Positions 1 through 10,095 of a DNA stretch of 64,000 bases are shown here, piece after piece. A model generated the notes under the pieces. That model searched no databases. It was not told the origin of the DNA and was given only the letters and a program-made list of their open reading frames with translations. A program made the position numbers and the translations under genes. The stretch is from Pseudomaricurvus sp. HS19. GTDB lineage: Bacteria > Pseudomonadota > Gammaproteobacteria > Pseudomonadales > Cellvibrionaceae. The stretch spans positions 124,001 through 188,000 of the forward strand of contig NZ_WVVW01000011.1 in assembly GCF_009857815.1 (NCBI RefSeq), written 5' to 3'. Numbering within the stretch: the first letter of the stretch is position 1; each line of letters opens with the position of its first letter.

Positions 1-803
1 TGGATTGTTCGTCGCCCTATGCCATGCAGAATCTGTTGTCCCTGCAGGATCGCTTCGATGTTGCCATTGGCAATGACCCGGATTATGACCGTCACGGTAT
101 CGTCTGCCGCGGTTCCGGGCTGATGAACCCCAATGCCTATCTGGCGGTGGCGATTGAATACCTCGCCACACACCGCCCACAGTGGCCGGCAGAGCTCCAG
201 TTCGGCAAAACCCTGGTGTCGAGCGCCATGATTGACCGGGTGGTGGCATCGCTGGGCAAGAACCTGTGCGAAGTTCCGGTGGGGTTCAAGTGGTATGTGG
301 ACGGGCTGTACGAGGGCAAGCTGGCGTTTGGTGGTGAGGAGAGCGCCGGAGCATCGTTCCTGCGTCGCAATGGCAGCGTCTGGAGCACGGATAAGGACGG
401 CATTATTCTCGGTCTGTTGGCGGCGGAGATGCTGGCGGTCACCGGTCAGGATCCACAGCAGCACTACGAATCCCAGGTGGCGCGGTTTGGACGTCCCTAC
501 TATCGCCGCCTGGATGCGCCCTGCACTGCCGAACAAAAAGCCCTGTTGTCCAGGCTCGATGCCGGTGCCGTGACCAGTGACAGCCTGGCGGGAGATCCCA
601 TTACCGCGGTCTTGACCGCAGCGCCGGGCAATGGCGCTGCGATCGGTGGCCTGAAGGTGGCAACGGCCAATGGCTGGTTTGCGGCGCGGCCGTCCGGTAC
701 GGAAGACATCTACAAGATTTACCTGGAGAGCTTTGTCTCTGAGGAGCACCTGGCCCTGCTGGAAGCGGATGCCCGGGCCCTGGTGGATACGGTACTCAGC
801 TGA
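1..803 (+). CDS. pgm: Phosphoglucomutase (alpha-D-glucose), C-terminal part, 5'-truncated by window edge
   Basis: Interconverts glucose-1-phosphate and glucose-6-phosphate in the cytoplasm, linking glycolysis to glycogen and nucleotide-sugar synthesis. The reading frame is open from base 3 and begins with DCSSPYAM, which in the E. coli type of Pgm lies well inside the protein; the start codon and the phosphoserine loop are therefore outside the window. Visible motifs are the metal-binding loop [10 protein letters not shown], the sugar-specificity segment [10 protein letters not shown] and the phosphate-binding [12 protein letters not shown] near the C terminus. About 266 residues are present, roughly half of the usual 546. 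An internal ATG at 24 is not the true start. A second phosphohexomutase gene follows in the same direction. Confidence 0.93.
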   Translation, partial: DCSSPYAMQNLLSLQDRFDVAIGNDPDYDRHGIVCRGSGLMNPNAYLAVAIEYLATHRPQWPAELQFGKTLVSSAMIDRVVASLGKNLCEVPVGFKWYVDGLYEGKLAFGGEESAGASFLRRNGSVWSTDKDGIILGLLAAEMLAVTGQDPQQHYESQVARFGRPYYRRLDAPCTAEQKALLSRLDAGAVTSDSLAGDPITAVLTAAPGNGAAIGGLKVATANGWFAARPSGTEDIYKIYLESFVSEEHLALLEADARALVDTVLS

Positions 804-850
804 TTGCCGACTGCCGGATGGGGGCTTTACCAGTCCTCCGTCCGGCGCAG

Positions 851-880
851 TTGCCGCCCCCGCGCTCTATCCGCTAGAGT
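851..880 (+). promoter_or_regulatory. Predicted sigma-70 promoter for manB
   Basis: TTGCCG at 851-856 and TAGAGT at 875-880 are separated by 18 bp and followed by a GC-rich discriminator. The start codon of manB lies 59 bp downstream. The core CCGCTAGAGTG is nearly identical to that of the zapE promoter at 18351-18379. Prediction only. Confidence 0.4.
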
Positions 881-938
881 GCGCCCCTGATTGACCCGAT
901 TCCCTTTTTTGAATAGTTACAAAGAGTTGAGGCCCTGG

Positions 939-2291
939 ATGGCAGAGTTAACCTGTTTTAAAGCCTACGATATCCGTGGGCGACTCCCCGATGAGCTGAA
1001 TGAAGACGTTGCCTACCGCATCGGTCGTGCCTACGCGCAATACCTGCAGCCGCAGTCTGTGGTGGTGGGGCATGATATCCGTCTCACCAGTGCCGAGCTG
1101 ACCGACGCGCTGGCGCGGGGGCTGATGGATGGCGGCAGTGATGTGATCCACATCGGTCAGTGCGGCACCGAGGAGGTCTACTTCGCCACCTTCCATCTCG
1201 GTGTTGATGGCGGTATCTGCGTGACCGCCAGCCACAACCCCAGGGACTACAACGGCATGAAGCTGGTGCGCCAGGGTTCACGCCCCATCAGTGGCGATAC
1301 CGGCTTGCTGGATATCAAAAAGCTGGCCGAGGCCAACGACTTTGCCGTGGCGGACAAGCGCGGCGAGCTGAAGCAGCTGGATACCCGGCCGGCCTATGTG
1401 GAGCATCTGCTGCAGTATGTGGATCGCGGGCAGTTGCAGCCCCTGAAGATCGTCTGCAACGCCGGCAATGGCGGCGCCGGTCTGGCAGTGGACGCGCTGG
1501 AGCCACACCTGCCGTTTGAGTTTATCAAGGTGCATCACCAGCCGGATGGCAACTTCCCGCACGGAGTGCCCAATCCTCTGCTGGAGGAGAATCGTCACTC
1601 TACCGCCAGTGCGGTGATGGCCAGCGCTGCCGACCTGGGTATTGCCTGGGATGGGGACTTTGATCGCTGTTTCTTTTTTGATGCCTCCGGTCGCTTTATC
1701 GAAGGCTATTACCTGGTGGGACTGCTGGCGGAAACCTTCCTGCTGAAAAGTCCCGGCGCCAAGGTGGTACACGATCCGCGCCTGACCTGGAACACGGAAG
1801 CCATCTGCGAGCGCATGGGTGGCATTGCCGTGCAAAGCAAAACCGGCCACGCCTTTATCAAGGAGCGTATGCGCGCCGAGGATGCCATCTACGGTGGCGA
1901 GATGAGTGCCCACCATTACTTCCGCGACTTCGCCTACTGCGACAGCGGCATGATTCCCTGGCTGCTGGTGACCGAATTGATGAGCCGCACCGGCAAATCC
2001 CTGGCCCAGCTGGTGGATGACTGCATCGCCGAATTTCCCTGCAGTGGCGAAATCAATAACCGCATTGAGGATCCCAAAGCGGTGTTGGCGGCGGTGGAGG
2101 CCCATTACGGCGAGCTGGCCGAGGCGGTGGATCGCACGGACGGTATCAGCATGAGCTTCGGCAACTGGCGCTTCAACCTGCGCCTGTCCAACACCGAACC
2201 GGTGGTACGCTTGAATGTGGAGAGTCGTGGCGACTACGCCCTGATGGAAGCGAAGCGGGATGAACTGCTGGCACTGATGGGTGTGAGCTGA
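939..2291 (+). CDS. manB: Phosphomannomutase, CpsG/ManB type
   Basis: Converts mannose-6-phosphate to mannose-1-phosphate for GDP-mannose and exopolysaccharide or LPS sugars; some relatives also act on glucose phosphates. The 450-residue product aligns along its length with what I know of E. coli CpsG: N terminus FKAYDIRG, catalytic-serine loop [13 protein letters not shown] (Ser about 98), metal loop DGDFDRC, sugar loop [10 protein letters not shown] and phosphate-binding [10 protein letters not shown]. The ATG at 939 is preferred over an in-frame TTG at 891 because family members start about five residues before [10 protein letters not shown], and TTGAGG sits 8 nt upstream. It lies next to pgm, giving two phosphohexomutases in tandem. 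Confidence 0.93.
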   Translation: MAELTCFKAYDIRGRLPDELNEDVAYRIGRAYAQYLQPQSVVVGHDIRLTSAELTDALARGLMDGGSDVIHIGQCGTEEVYFATFHLGVDGGICVTASHNPRDYNGMKLVRQGSRPISGDTGLLDIKKLAEANDFAVADKRGELKQLDTRPAYVEHLLQYVDRGQLQPLKIVCNAGNGGAGLAVDALEPHLPFEFIKVHHQPDGNFPHGVPNPLLEENRHSTASAVMASAADLGIAWDGDFDRCFFFDASGRFIEGYYLVGLLAETFLLKSPGAKVVHDPRLTWNTEAICERMGGIAVQSKTGHAFIKERMRAEDAIYGGEMSAHHYFRDFAYCDSGMIPWLLVTELMSRTGKSLAQLVDDCIAEFPCSGEINNRIEDPKAVLAAVEAHYGELAEAVDRTDGISMSFGNWRFNLRLSNTEPVVRLNVESRGDYALMEAKRDELLALMGVS

Positions 2292-2298
2292 TCAGTCA

Positions 2299-2320
2299 TC
2301 CGGGGCCTTGTGGCCCCGGA
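2299..2320. terminator. GC-rich hairpin after manB
   Basis: A 9-bp perfect stem (TCCGGGGCC / GGCCCCGGA) with TTGT loop starts 8 nt after the manB stop, between the convergent genes manB and darP. There is no strong T-run, so it is at best a weak or Rho-assisted terminator. Confidence 0.4.
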
Positions 2321-2379
2321 CGGTTTCCGGTACTTGCCGGATCAATCTGCGCCTGCGCTTTGGTTTTTCCCTGCCGGCC

Positions 2380-2907
2380 TCAGTAGTTGGCCATAATCAG
2401 GTCGCGCACATAGCGGAACAGCTTGCGGGCCGTGGCTGGCGGTTTCTGCTCTTTCTGTTCTTTCTGGGCGTTGCGCAGTAGCTGGCGCAGGTGCTGCACG
2501 TCGGCATCGCTGTACTGGCTGACAAACTCCTGCACCGCATCATTACCCTCGCTGAGCAGGCGGTCGCGCCACTGCTCGGCCAGGTGCTGGATGTGGGTGT
2601 GCTCCTGCCCCAGCTTCTGTATCCGCTCAAACGCCTGCTGAATCTCCTCCAGATTTTCCGCCAGTCGCATCTGTTTGCCAATGTACTGCAGCATGCGCCG
2701 CCGGGCCTCGCGGTGCTTCATACCGCGGGCTTCGTGGATGGCCTCGCCCAGGCGCCCATGGAGAGGAATCATGGCGATGTGTTTATCGCTCAGCTCGACG
2801 ATCTGTGTACCCAGGTCCTGCAGGGCCTGCATCTCTTTCTTGATGGCCGTTCTGGATTTGGGCTGGTCGTCGTGGTTGTCGTAGTTCAGGTCGTCAAAAT
2901 CAGACAT
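2380..2907 (-). CDS. darP: Ribosome-associated maturation factor DarP (YjgA family)
   Basis: A 175-residue, highly charged helical protein matching the YjgA/DarP family, which assists late assembly of the 50S subunit. Recognisable family segments are PKSRTAIKKEMQALQDLG near the N terminus, the helical middle with RRRMLQYIGKQMR, and the C-terminal KLFRYVRDLI. The acidic N terminus (DFDDLNYDNHDD) is typical. It lies downstream of mgtE in the same direction with a 53-nt gap, so cotranscription is possible. No membrane segment or signal peptide is visible. Confidence 0.88.
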   Translation of the reverse strand: MSDFDDLNYDNHDDQPKSRTAIKKEMQALQDLGTQIVELSDKHIAMIPLHGRLGEAIHEARGMKHREARRRMLQYIGKQMRLAENLEEIQQAFERIQKLGQEHTHIQHLAEQWRDRLLSEGNDAVQEFVSQYSDADVQHLRQLLRNAQKEQKEQKPPATARKLFRYVRDLIMANY

Positions 2908-2960
2908 GGGATATCCGTGGTTGGTGTGCCGTGGCCTGGTGTGCCAGGCTCATGGGGGGG

Positions 2961-4322
2961 TCAGGCGTAAAAATAGGTGGCCAGGCCCAGAAACGCAAAG
3001 AATCCCACCACATCGGTAACCGTGGTGAGGGCGACGCTGCCGGCTAAGGCGGGGTCAATATTCATTTTGCGCAGGGTAATGGGCAGCAGTGCACCTGCGG
3101 TCGCGGCGGTCAGCAGGTTGATCACCATGGCGACGGCAATAATAAAGGCAATAACCGGGTCGTTAAACCAGGCACCGGCGACCGCGGCCATCAGTAATGC
3201 CCACAGCAGGCCGTTGATGGTGGCGACCTGAAACTCCCGCGACAGCAGCCAGCTGATGTTGTTCTGGCCGATCTGGCCCAGCGCCATACCGCGGATCACA
3301 ACCGTCAGGGTCTGGCTGCCGGCTACCCCGCCCATGCTGGCAACGATGGGCATCAATACCGCCAGTGCCACCACCTTGTCGATGGTGTCCTGAAAGATAT
3401 TGATGACCGACGAGGCGATCAGTGCGGTGAGCAGGTTGATGCCCAGCCAGATGGCGCGCCTTGGCGTGGTGCTCATGACGCTGGCGAAGGTGTCCTCCTC
3501 CTCGTCGAGACCGGCCATGCTCATAAAGGAGTGGTCGGCGTCCTCGCGGATTACGTCCACCACGTCATCGATGGTAATCCGGCCCAGTACCACGCCGTCG
3601 CTGTCGATCACCGGCGCGGAAATCCAGTCGTGACGCTCAAACAGTTTGGCCACCTCCGTGTCCGGCATCTGTGCCGGAATCGCCTCGACGTCGGTGAGCA
3701 TGATTTCGCGCACGGTCATGGCGGGGGAGGAGGTGAGCAACTTGGTCAGCGGCAGCAGGCCGACAAACTGTCCCTTGGTGTTTACCACGATCAGGTTGTC
3801 GGTAGAGGCGGGCAGCTCGTCGTGGCGGCGCAGGTAGCGCAGCACTACATCCAGGGTCAGGCGTGGACGGATAGTGATGGTATCGGTATCCATCAGGCCG
3901 CCAGCGGTGTCCTCGTCGTAGGAGAGCACCTGCTCGACCCGGGCGCGGTCCTGGGCGCTCATGGCCGCCAGTACTTCCTGGATCACCTGGTCCGGCAGGC
4001 GCTGCAGTATGTCCGCCAGGTCGTCGGTGTCCATGCCTTCGGTCAGTTCCACAACCGCGGCGGTGTCCATGCGCTTGAGGATCTGGGCCTGCAGGTCTTC
4101 CGGCAGTTCCTGCAGTACCTCGCCTTCCAGCTCCTTGTCGATCAGTTGCCAGAGGATTTTGCGGCTGGGGGCGGGTGAGGACTCAATGAGGTGGCCGATT
4201 TCCACCGGGCGCAGGCCGTTGAGCATGCGCCGTACCTGTTGAAAGGTACCGCTGTCGAGGGCGTTGCGGATCTCTCCCAGCTGGGTCTGAATCGAATCGC
4301 GATGTTCGTCGGCTTGTGCCAT
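2961..4322 (-). CDS. mgtE: Magnesium transporter MgtE
   Basis: Inner-membrane Mg2+ channel gated by intracellular Mg2+. The 453 residues show the usual order: an N-terminal helical MgtE domain (about 1-130, with LPEDLQAQILKRMD), a pair of CBS domains (about 135-260; VGLLPLTKLL and LGRITIDDVVDVI), then the acidic plug region (AGLDEEEDTF) and five hydrophobic helices (about 290-453) with PIVASMGGVAGSQTLTVVIRG. Length is normal for the family. It lies about 100 nt downstream of the ptsO gene on the same strand. Confidence 0.95.
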   Translation of the reverse strand: MAQADEHRDSIQTQLGEIRNALDSGTFQQVRRMLNGLRPVEIGHLIESSPAPSRKILWQLIDKELEGEVLQELPEDLQAQILKRMDTAAVVELTEGMDTDDLADILQRLPDQVIQEVLAAMSAQDRARVEQVLSYDEDTAGGLMDTDTITIRPRLTLDVVLRYLRRHDELPASTDNLIVVNTKGQFVGLLPLTKLLTSSPAMTVREIMLTDVEAIPAQMPDTEVAKLFERHDWISAPVIDSDGVVLGRITIDDVVDVIREDADHSFMSMAGLDEEEDTFASVMSTTPRRAIWLGINLLTALIASSVINIFQDTIDKVVALAVLMPIVASMGGVAGSQTLTVVIRGMALGQIGQNNISWLLSREFQVATINGLLWALLMAAVAGAWFNDPVIAFIIAVAMVINLLTAATAGALLPITLRKMNIDPALAGSVALTTVTDVVGFFAFLGLATYFYA

Positions 4323-4421
4323 GGAAACTCTCAGCTGGAGGGGAGGGGGGCTTGCGGCGCTATTCTAAGTGGCCGGGACCGCCGATACCAGTGCCGCGGG
4401 GGTGGCACCGGGGCAGGGCTT

Positions 4422-4691
4422 CTATTCCTCTTCGTTAAAGCGGTTGGCGATCAGTTGCAGCAGGGTTTGCATGGCTTCCTGCTGGTCATCACCTTCGGCC
4501 AGCAGGGTAATGTCGGTGCCCTGGCTGGCGCCCAGCAGCATCAGTGACATAACACTCTTGCCGTCGACCTGTTTGCCCTTGACGGCCACCAGTACCTGGC
4601 TGGAAAAGCGCGCGGCGGTGCTGGCAAACAGTGCTGCCGCGCGGGCGTGCAGGCCAAGTTTGTTGATGATGGTGGTGTTTTCGCTGAGCAT
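4422..4691 (-). CDS. ptsO: Nitrogen-PTS phosphocarrier NPr (HPr family)
   Basis: Small phosphocarrier that passes phosphate from EI-Ntr to EIIA-Ntr. The 89-residue product carries the active-site motif NKLGLHARAA (His15) and the regulatory-serine region KSVMSLMLLG. Its place directly after rapZ and ptsN in the rpoN region identifies it as the nitrogen-PTS branch (NPr/PtsO) rather than the sugar-PTS HPr. The gap to rapZ is 11 nt, so they are probably cotranscribed. Confidence 0.92.
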   Translation of the reverse strand: MLSENTTIINKLGLHARAAALFASTAARFSSQVLVAVKGKQVDGKSVMSLMLLGASQGTDITLLAEGDDQQEAMQTLLQLIANRFNEEE

Positions 4692-4702
4692 GGATGTCGT
4701 CG

Positions 4703-5557
4703 TTACTTGTCCAGTTCCCGGTGGCGGCGCTGGGTGTTGCCGTAGTGTTCGCGGAAGCTATTGTACAGTCTTTCGCAGAGATAAACCGAGCGATGTTGCC
4801 CACCGGTGCAACCGATGGCCACGGTGAAGTAGCTGCGGTTGGTGGCAACGAATTTGGGTAGCCAGCGGGCCAGGTAGTTGGCGATATCGCTGTACATGGC
4901 CTCCACATCCTCGTGCCCTTCGAGGAACTCGATCACCGCCTGGTCGCGGCCGGTGAGGGTGCGCAGGTGCGGTTTCCAGTAGGGGTTGGGGAGGCAGCGC
5001 ACGTCGAATACCACATCCACATCGGCGGGGATGCCGCGCTTGAAGCCGAAGGACTGGAATTGCAGGGCCATGCTGCCGTGATCCCGGCCCACCACCCGCT
5101 GCTTGATCATGTCACGCAGCTCGTGCAGCGTCAGGCTGGTGGTGTCGATGGTGAGGTCGGCGGCGTTGGCGATGGGCTCCAGATAGCGGCGCTCCAGGGC
5201 GATGGCGGCAGACAGGTCGGTGGCCTGGCCGCTCAGCGGGTGGCGGCGACGGGTTTCGCTGAAACGCTGGATGAGGACGTTGGAGCGTGCATCCAGGAAC
5301 AGAATCTCCACGCTCAGCTCGGGTTGCTTGATCTGGTTGAGTAGTTCGGGAAAGCGCTGCAGCTCCTGCCAGGTGTTGCGGGCATCAATGCTGACGGCAA
5401 ACTTCTGGCTGGCGGGGTGCACGTGCAGCTGCTGCACCAGTGCCGGTAGCAGTGAGGCAGGCAGGTTGTCGATGCAGGTAAAGCCCACATCTTCGAGGAC
5501 GTGCAGTGCAGTACTCTTGCCTGAGCCCGAGCGGCCACTGATGACAACTAAACGCAT
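4703..5557 (-). CDS. rapZ: RNase adapter protein / nucleotide-binding protein RapZ
   Basis: In enterobacteria RapZ binds the sRNA GlmZ and delivers it to RNase E, adjusting GlmS and amino-sugar synthesis. The 284-residue product starts MRLVVISGRSGSGKST, a Walker A motif at the N terminus, has the DNLPASLL segment, and ends with the C-terminal RNA- and metabolite-binding region containing GCTGGQHRSVYL. The GlmZ role outside enterobacteria is an inference. It sits in the ptsN-rapZ-ptsO order typical of proteobacteria. Confidence 0.93.
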   Translation of the reverse strand: MRLVVISGRSGSGKSTALHVLEDVGFTCIDNLPASLLPALVQQLHVHPASQKFAVSIDARNTWQELQRFPELLNQIKQPELSVEILFLDARSNVLIQRFSETRRRHPLSGQATDLSAAIALERRYLEPIANAADLTIDTTSLTLHELRDMIKQRVVGRDHGSMALQFQSFGFKRGIPADVDVVFDVRCLPNPYWKPHLRTLTGRDQAVIEFLEGHEDVEAMYSDIANYLARWLPKFVATNRSYFTVAIGCTGGQHRSVYLCERLYNSFREHYGNTQRRHRELDK

Positions 5558-5642
5558 ACGGCTTTATGGCTCCTGCAGCGGGTAAGTGGTTCAGGACAAA
5601 GACGTTAGCGCAGTTTATCCCCGAGCACCAGTGTCCGGAGGA

Positions 5643-6104
5643 TCAGTCGCGCTGGTCCAGGCTGATGGCGGCGGCAAACAGGGATTCGTCGTCTGCGGCG
5701 TGCCTCAGGGTCTTGAGAAAGTCCGGATTGTGGAGGCGCTCGGCGATGGCGGCCAGGGTCTGCAGGTGCGCATCGTGAGCCTCTTCCGGGACAATCAGGG
5801 CAAACAGTATGTCCACCGGTTGACCATCAATGGACTCGTAGTCGATGGGTGAAGGCAGGGTGACCAGGGCGCCGATGGTGCTGGAGCAGTTGCTCAGCCG
5901 GCAGTGGGGTATGGCGATACCCAGGCCCAGCCCGGTGGATCCCAGCCGTTCGCGGGCGGTCAGATTGATAAAGATTTCGTCGGCATTGAGGGCGGGCTGG
6001 TCTTCCGAGATGATCAGGGAAAGGACTTCCAGGGCCCGCTTCTTGCTGTTGGCCTCAACACCGCAGCGGGTGCGGTGTTGGGACAGAAATGATTTTACAT
6101 CCAT
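5643..6104 (-). CDS. ptsN: Nitrogen-regulatory PTS component EIIA-Ntr
   Basis: Terminal phosphate acceptor of the nitrogen PTS, which in relatives controls potassium uptake and other targets according to its phosphorylation state. The 153-residue PTS-EIIA type 2 domain contains the phospho-acceptor motif GIAIPHCR (His67) and the FALIVPEEAHDAHLQ strand/helix. The gap to hpf upstream is 4 nt, suggesting translational coupling. Confidence 0.93.
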   Translation of the reverse strand: MDVKSFLSQHRTRCGVEANSKKRALEVLSLIISEDQPALNADEIFINLTARERLGSTGLGLGIAIPHCRLSNCSSTIGALVTLPSPIDYESIDGQPVDILFALIVPEEAHDAHLQTLAAIAERLHNPDFLKTLRHAADDESLFAAAISLDQRD

Positions 6105-6108
6105 AAAT

Positions 6109-6399
6109 TCAGCGGTGGTTTCGCATTTTCTCTTTGTGTTTGATCAGCTGGCGATCCAGCTTGTCGGTCAGCAGATCAATCGCGGCGTACATGTCTTCCG
6201 ATTCGCAGTCGGCGTGGAAGTCTTTTCCGCTGACGTGAATAGAGGCTTCTGCTATCTGGCGTAGTTTATCAACAGTTAGTATCACGTTGGTACTGGTAAT
6301 TCGATCGTGATGCCGCTCCAGCTTTTCGAACTTGTTACTGACGTAGTCTTTCAGGGCTGGGGTCAGGTCAACATGATGTCCGCTGATGTTGATTTGCAT
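6109..6399 (-). CDS. hpf: Ribosome hibernation-promoting factor, short form
   Basis: Binds the 30S decoding region in stationary phase and promotes inactive 100S ribosomes together with RMF. The 96-residue protein has the YfiA/HPF fold signature: N-terminal INISGHHVDLTPALKDYV, the SIHVSGKDFHADCESEDMYAAIDLL core, and a basic C-terminal tail. It lacks the dimerisation extension of long HPF. It lies between rpoN and ptsN as in many gammaproteobacteria. Confidence 0.93.
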   Translation of the reverse strand: MQINISGHHVDLTPALKDYVSNKFEKLERHHDRITSTNVILTVDKLRQIAEASIHVSGKDFHADCESEDMYAAIDLLTDKLDRQLIKHKEKMRNHR

Positions 6400-6509
6400 G
6401 CGTAGCTCCTATTGTCATGAGTGGACCGGAAGTCGGTGCCTCCGGCGGCGGGGTGACAACCCCGCCTGTTTATCCTAGGGCGACTCATCCGTAGACCCCT
6501 TGACGTGGA

Positions 6510-8033
6510 TCAGACCAGACGCTTGCGCTCGTTGGATGCGGGTATGCCGAGGGATTCCCGGTACTTGGCGATGGTGCGGCGCGCCACCTGGATGCCCTGT
6601 TCACTCAGCAGGGAGGTGATTTTGCTGTCGCTGAGCGGCTTTTTCGGGTTCTCGGCGGCCACCAGTTTCTTGATGATGGCGCGGATGGCCGTCGAGGAGC
6701 ACTCTCCGCCGCTGTCAGTGCTGACGTGGCTGGAGAAGAAATACTTGAGTTCGAAAATTCCCTGCGGGGTGTGCATGTACTTCTGTGTGGTCACCCGGGA
6801 GATGGTGGATTCGTGCATGCCCACCACTTCGGCGACATCGTGCAGCACCAGCGGGCGCATGGCTTCTGCGCCGTGGTCGAGGAAGCCGCGCTGTTTTTCC
6901 ACAATACAGGTGGCCACCTTGAGCAGGGTTTCATTGCGGCTCTGCAGGCTCTTCAGGAACCAGCGGGCCTCCTGCAGGTTGTCCCGCAGGAAGGCGTTGT
7001 CGGTGCTGCTGTCGGCGCGCTTCACCAGTGCGGCGTAGGAGTCGTTGATCCGCAGTCTGGGGGCGATATCCGGGTTCAGGTTCACAATCCAGCGGCCATC
7101 CTGTTTGGTGACAAAGACATCGGGCACCACATACTCGGTCTCCCCGGTGTTGATCAGGTCGCCCGGGCGGGGGTTGAGGGTCTGGATCAGCAGGATGGCA
7201 TCCCGCAATTGTTCTTCCTTGAGGCGGGTTTTGCGCATCAGCTGTTTGTAATCGCGACTGCCCAGCAGGCCGAGATGATCTTTTACGATCAGTTTAGCAT
7301 CTGCCAGCGCGGGCGTGGCCGGCGGCATCTGGTTGAGCTGTATCAGCAGGCACTCGCTGAGGTTCTGGCCGGCCACGCCGGGCGGGTCAAACTGCTGCAC
7401 ACGGTGGAGGACGGCTTCCACTTCATCCAGTTCCAGCTCCTCCAGCTCCTGTTCCAGCCCGGAGAAGATCTCCTCGGCGCTGGAGCTCAGCAGGCCGGAA
7501 GGCTCAACGGCGTCGATGATGGCCATGGCGATGAGCTGGTCGCGATCTGACATGGGGGTGAGGTTCAGCTGCCACATGAGGTGTTGTTGCAGGGACTCCT
7601 CGGAGCTGTTGCGGTTGTCGTAATCGTTCTCTTCCGTGTCCGGTGCCGACAGGCCGGTACCTGTGGGGCCGGATTGGTAGATGTCGTCCCAGCTGGTGTC
7701 TACCGGCAGGTCTTCCGGGATGGCGTCGGCCCAGTTGTCGTCACTGCTGCCGGCGCTGTCGCCATCCATGTCGGCGTCGCTGTCAGCGGAAGCGCTTTCG
7801 GAGTTGGTGCGGGTATCGCTGTCTGGTGTCTGTTCGTTGCGGTCGTTATTGCTGCGCTGCTCGTCGGCTCCCTGGTCTTCGTCTACCAGTTCGAGCATGG
7901 GATTGGAGTCCAGGGCTTCCTGGATTTCCGCCTGAAGATCGAGGGTCGACAGCTGCAGGAGCCGGATGGCCTGCTGCAGTTGTGGGGTCATGGTGAGTTG
8001 TTGACCCAGCTTCAGTTGTAAGGACTGTTTCAT
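6510..8033 (-). CDS. rpoN: RNA polymerase sigma-54 factor
   Basis: Alternative sigma factor for enhancer-dependent promoters (nitrogen, motility and others). The 507 residues show the three expected regions: a Gln/Leu-rich activator-interaction region (first about 50 residues, [20 protein letters not shown]), an acidic linker (about 55-130, rich in D, E, S and N), and the core-binding and DNA-binding parts with helix-turn-helix [18 protein letters not shown] and the RpoN box [10 protein letters not shown] near the C terminus. It is followed by hpf, ptsN, rapZ and ptsO. Confidence 0.97.
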   Translation of the reverse strand: MKQSLQLKLGQQLTMTPQLQQAIRLLQLSTLDLQAEIQEALDSNPMLELVDEDQGADEQRSNNDRNEQTPDSDTRTNSESASADSDADMDGDSAGSSDDNWADAIPEDLPVDTSWDDIYQSGPTGTGLSAPDTEENDYDNRNSSEESLQQHLMWQLNLTPMSDRDQLIAMAIIDAVEPSGLLSSSAEEIFSGLEQELEELELDEVEAVLHRVQQFDPPGVAGQNLSECLLIQLNQMPPATPALADAKLIVKDHLGLLGSRDYKQLMRKTRLKEEQLRDAILLIQTLNPRPGDLINTGETEYVVPDVFVTKQDGRWIVNLNPDIAPRLRINDSYAALVKRADSSTDNAFLRDNLQEARWFLKSLQSRNETLLKVATCIVEKQRGFLDHGAEAMRPLVLHDVAEVVGMHESTISRVTTQKYMHTPQGIFELKYFFSSHVSTDSGGECSSTAIRAIIKKLVAAENPKKPLSDSKITSLLSEQGIQVARRTIAKYRESLGIPASNERKRLV

Positions 8034-8241
8034 AGGGTGCAGCGCGTTCGTTTACCGGAATTTCTGGGCGCTCTGCCGGCGGTTGCCAAGGCGGCGGGGT
8101 CGCAGAGCGGGAGTATCACTGACGGGTTCGCTGAGGCGCGGTGGCAGTGTCAGATTCAGGTTAGCGGACGCAGGCTGAATTGACAAGCAAATATTGTGCC
8201 GAGTTGGCTTGCTTGCGGGTTTTTTGCGGGGGAGGCGGACA

Positions 8242-8967
8242 CTATAAGCTGAATTGGTGCCCGAGGTAAACCTCCCGCACCTGGTCGTTGTTGAGAACGG
8301 TCTGCGGGTCTCCCTCGGCGATAATGTGGCCTTCGCTGACAATGTACGCCTTCTCGCAGATGTCGAGGGTCTCGCGCACATTGTGGTCGGTAATCAGTAC
8401 CCCGATGCCGCGATCCTTGAGGTGCTGGATAATCTGTTTGATATCGCTGACCGAGATGGGATCGACGCCGGCGAAGGGTTCGTCCAGCAAAATGAAGTCG
8501 GGGTCGGTGGCCAGGGCACGGGCAATCTCCACCCGTCGCCGCTCGCCGCCGGAGAGCGCCATGCCGAGGCTGTTGGTGAGGTGGGTGATGTGGAATTCCC
8601 GCAGCAGCTGGTCCAGCTTCTGCAGGCGCTCGCGGCGATTGAGATCCTTGCGGGTCTCGAGGATGGAGAGGATGTTTTCCGAAACCGTGAGCTTGCGGAA
8701 GACCGAGGCCTCCTGGGGCAGGTAGCCAATGCCGGCGCGGGCCCGGCCGTGCATTGCCAGGTGCGTGATGGAGCGGTCATCAATCTCGATCTGGCCTTTG
8801 TCGGCCTCGATCAGCCCGGCGATCATGTAAAAGCAGGTGGTTTTACCGGCGCCATTGGGGCCCAACAGGCCAACGATCTGGCCGCTGCTGACCGACAGGG
8901 ATACGTCGATGACAACGCGGCGTTTCTTGTAGCTTTTGGCCAGGTGTTTGGCGCGTAAAGTTGGCAT
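8242..8967 (-). CDS. lptB: LPS export ABC transporter ATPase LptB
   Basis: Cytoplasmic ATPase of the LptBFG complex that extracts LPS from the inner membrane. The 241-residue product has Walker [11 protein letters not shown]-loop PQEASVF, signature LSGGERRR and Walker [13 protein letters not shown], then the switch histidine in ITDHNVRET. The start is set at the ATG for [13 protein letters not shown]; an upstream in-frame start at 9021 would run into lptA and adds 18 unconserved residues. A 208-nt gap follows before rpoN. Confidence 0.95.
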   Translation of the reverse strand: MPTLRAKHLAKSYKKRRVVIDVSLSVSSGQIVGLLGPNGAGKTTCFYMIAGLIEADKGQIEIDDRSITHLAMHGRARAGIGYLPQEASVFRKLTVSENILSILETRKDLNRRERLQKLDQLLREFHITHLTNSLGMALSGGERRRVEIARALATDPDFILLDEPFAGVDPISVSDIKQIIQHLKDRGIGVLITDHNVRETLDICEKAYIVSEGHIIAEGDPQTVLNNDQVREVYLGHQFSL

Positions 8968-8995
8968 GTGGTCAGCGGATCCCTGGGGTGTCGGT

Positions 8996-9508
8996 TCAGT
9001 TGCGTTTGGGCTGAATAACAATGTGTACGCGCTCGCCTTCAGTAGTGTTGTTACCTTCGGCGGTAGCGACAGACTCTTTGATGTTGTAGTCGATGCGCTG
9101 CCCGGACATGGATGTGCCGTCCGCCTGTGTCAGCGAGGCGTTGGTGGTCAGGTGCAGCATATCGTTGCTGATCAGGTATTCAATGCGTTCACCCCTGGCG
9201 GTGACTACCTGCTTATCCGGTGCCGGTTGCTGCTGGTAGTGGGCGGGAGTGCCGGTGGCGATGATGCGGTCCACCTCGTTGTTGACCGAGTGGATCACCA
9301 CCTTGTCAGCCAGTATGCGCATGCTGCCCTGATCCATCTGCACGGCGCCACTGTAGATGGTGGTGCCGGCTTTCTCGTTGCGCTCTGCCCGGTCCGAGCT
9401 GATGTAAATAGGTTGCTCCCGATCGCTGGCTAACGCCCACAGGGAATTGCTGGCAGTGGCGCCCAATGCGCACAAAAGTACACCGCACAGCATTTTACTG
9501 AATTTCAT
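8996..9508 (-). CDS. lptA: LPS transport periplasmic bridge protein LptA
   Basis: Periplasmic beta-jellyroll protein that oligomerises between LptC and LptD to carry LPS. The 170 residues begin with a Sec signal peptide (about 1-26, hydrophobic core [14 protein letters not shown]), then the OstA-type repeats with [21 protein letters not shown] and [12 protein letters not shown]. Its start overlaps the lptC end by 14 nt, which supports coupled translation in a kdsD-lptC-lptA-lptB run. Confidence 0.92.
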   Translation of the reverse strand: MKFSKMLCGVLLCALGATASNSLWALASDREQPIYISSDRAERNEKAGTTIYSGAVQMDQGSMRILADKVVIHSVNNEVDRIIATGTPAHYQQQPAPDKQVVTARGERIEYLISNDMLHLTTNASLTQADGTSMSGQRIDYNIKESVATAEGNNTTEGERVHIVIQPKRN

Positions 9509-10082
9509 GTCTGCCTCGGACTCGCGATAAAAGTTTGATCAGATCCTGTTGCAACATCGCCTGCATGCCGACGGCTTCGGTGGTATTGCCGGGGGCGCTT
9601 AGCTTAACAGCTTTGTCGGTCTCGGCGTATTGCTGCCCGGGTTTTACGACCAGTCGGGTAGTGGTGAGTTCCGAGCGTTCGCCGGTGGCGGTGACCTGCC
9701 AGATGCGCACGTCACCGCGCAGCTCAATCCACTGGCCATTCTCCCGCGCGGTTCCCTCTTTGGCGGAGAGGTGCCAGGGTGGCTTGTTGTCAGAGTAGAG
9801 GGTCAGGCGTGGCTCCGTGAGCTCCGCGTAGTCATCGGGTGTGCGCCGTTTCGGGTGCATCTGGAAGTAGCGCGATTCGCTGGCGCTGAATTCCGAGTGC
9901 AGGGCCCCGGCCTCGTCGAAGTGGCGGTCGCTGAGGTTATAGGCGATGTTGGCGGGATAGCTGCTGGGGGCGGCATCTGCGGGGTCTTCGCCCAGCAGGT
10001 TCTGCGGCGGGGTGTCCCACAGCAGAATGGCCGCCAGTACCAGGCCGCCAACAATCAGGGGGGTGAGCCAGTTCTTCAGCAT
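9495..10082 (-). CDS. lptC: LPS export protein LptC
   Basis: Bitopic inner-membrane protein that passes LPS from LptBFG to LptA. The 195 residues have one N-terminal transmembrane helix (about 5-22, WLTPLIVGGLVLAAILLW) and a periplasmic beta-rich domain with YNLSDRHFDEAGALHSEFSA and KEGTARENGQWIELRGDV. It lies 13 nt after kdsD. In Pseudomonas and E. coli kdsC usually sits between the two; here there is no room for it. Confidence 0.9.
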   Translation of the reverse strand: MLKNWLTPLIVGGLVLAAILLWDTPPQNLLGEDPADAAPSSYPANIAYNLSDRHFDEAGALHSEFSASESRYFQMHPKRRTPDDYAELTEPRLTLYSDNKPPWHLSAKEGTARENGQWIELRGDVRIWQVTATGERSELTTTRLVVKPGQQYAETDKAVKLSAPGNTTEAVGMQAMLQQDLIKLLSRVRGRHEIQ

Positions 10083-10095
10083 AGGGGTTGCGGGC

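Noticed and set aside
8968-9021. Longer N terminus of LptB
   Set aside because: Adds 18 unconserved residues and overlaps lptA; family members start at MPTLRA-type sequence.
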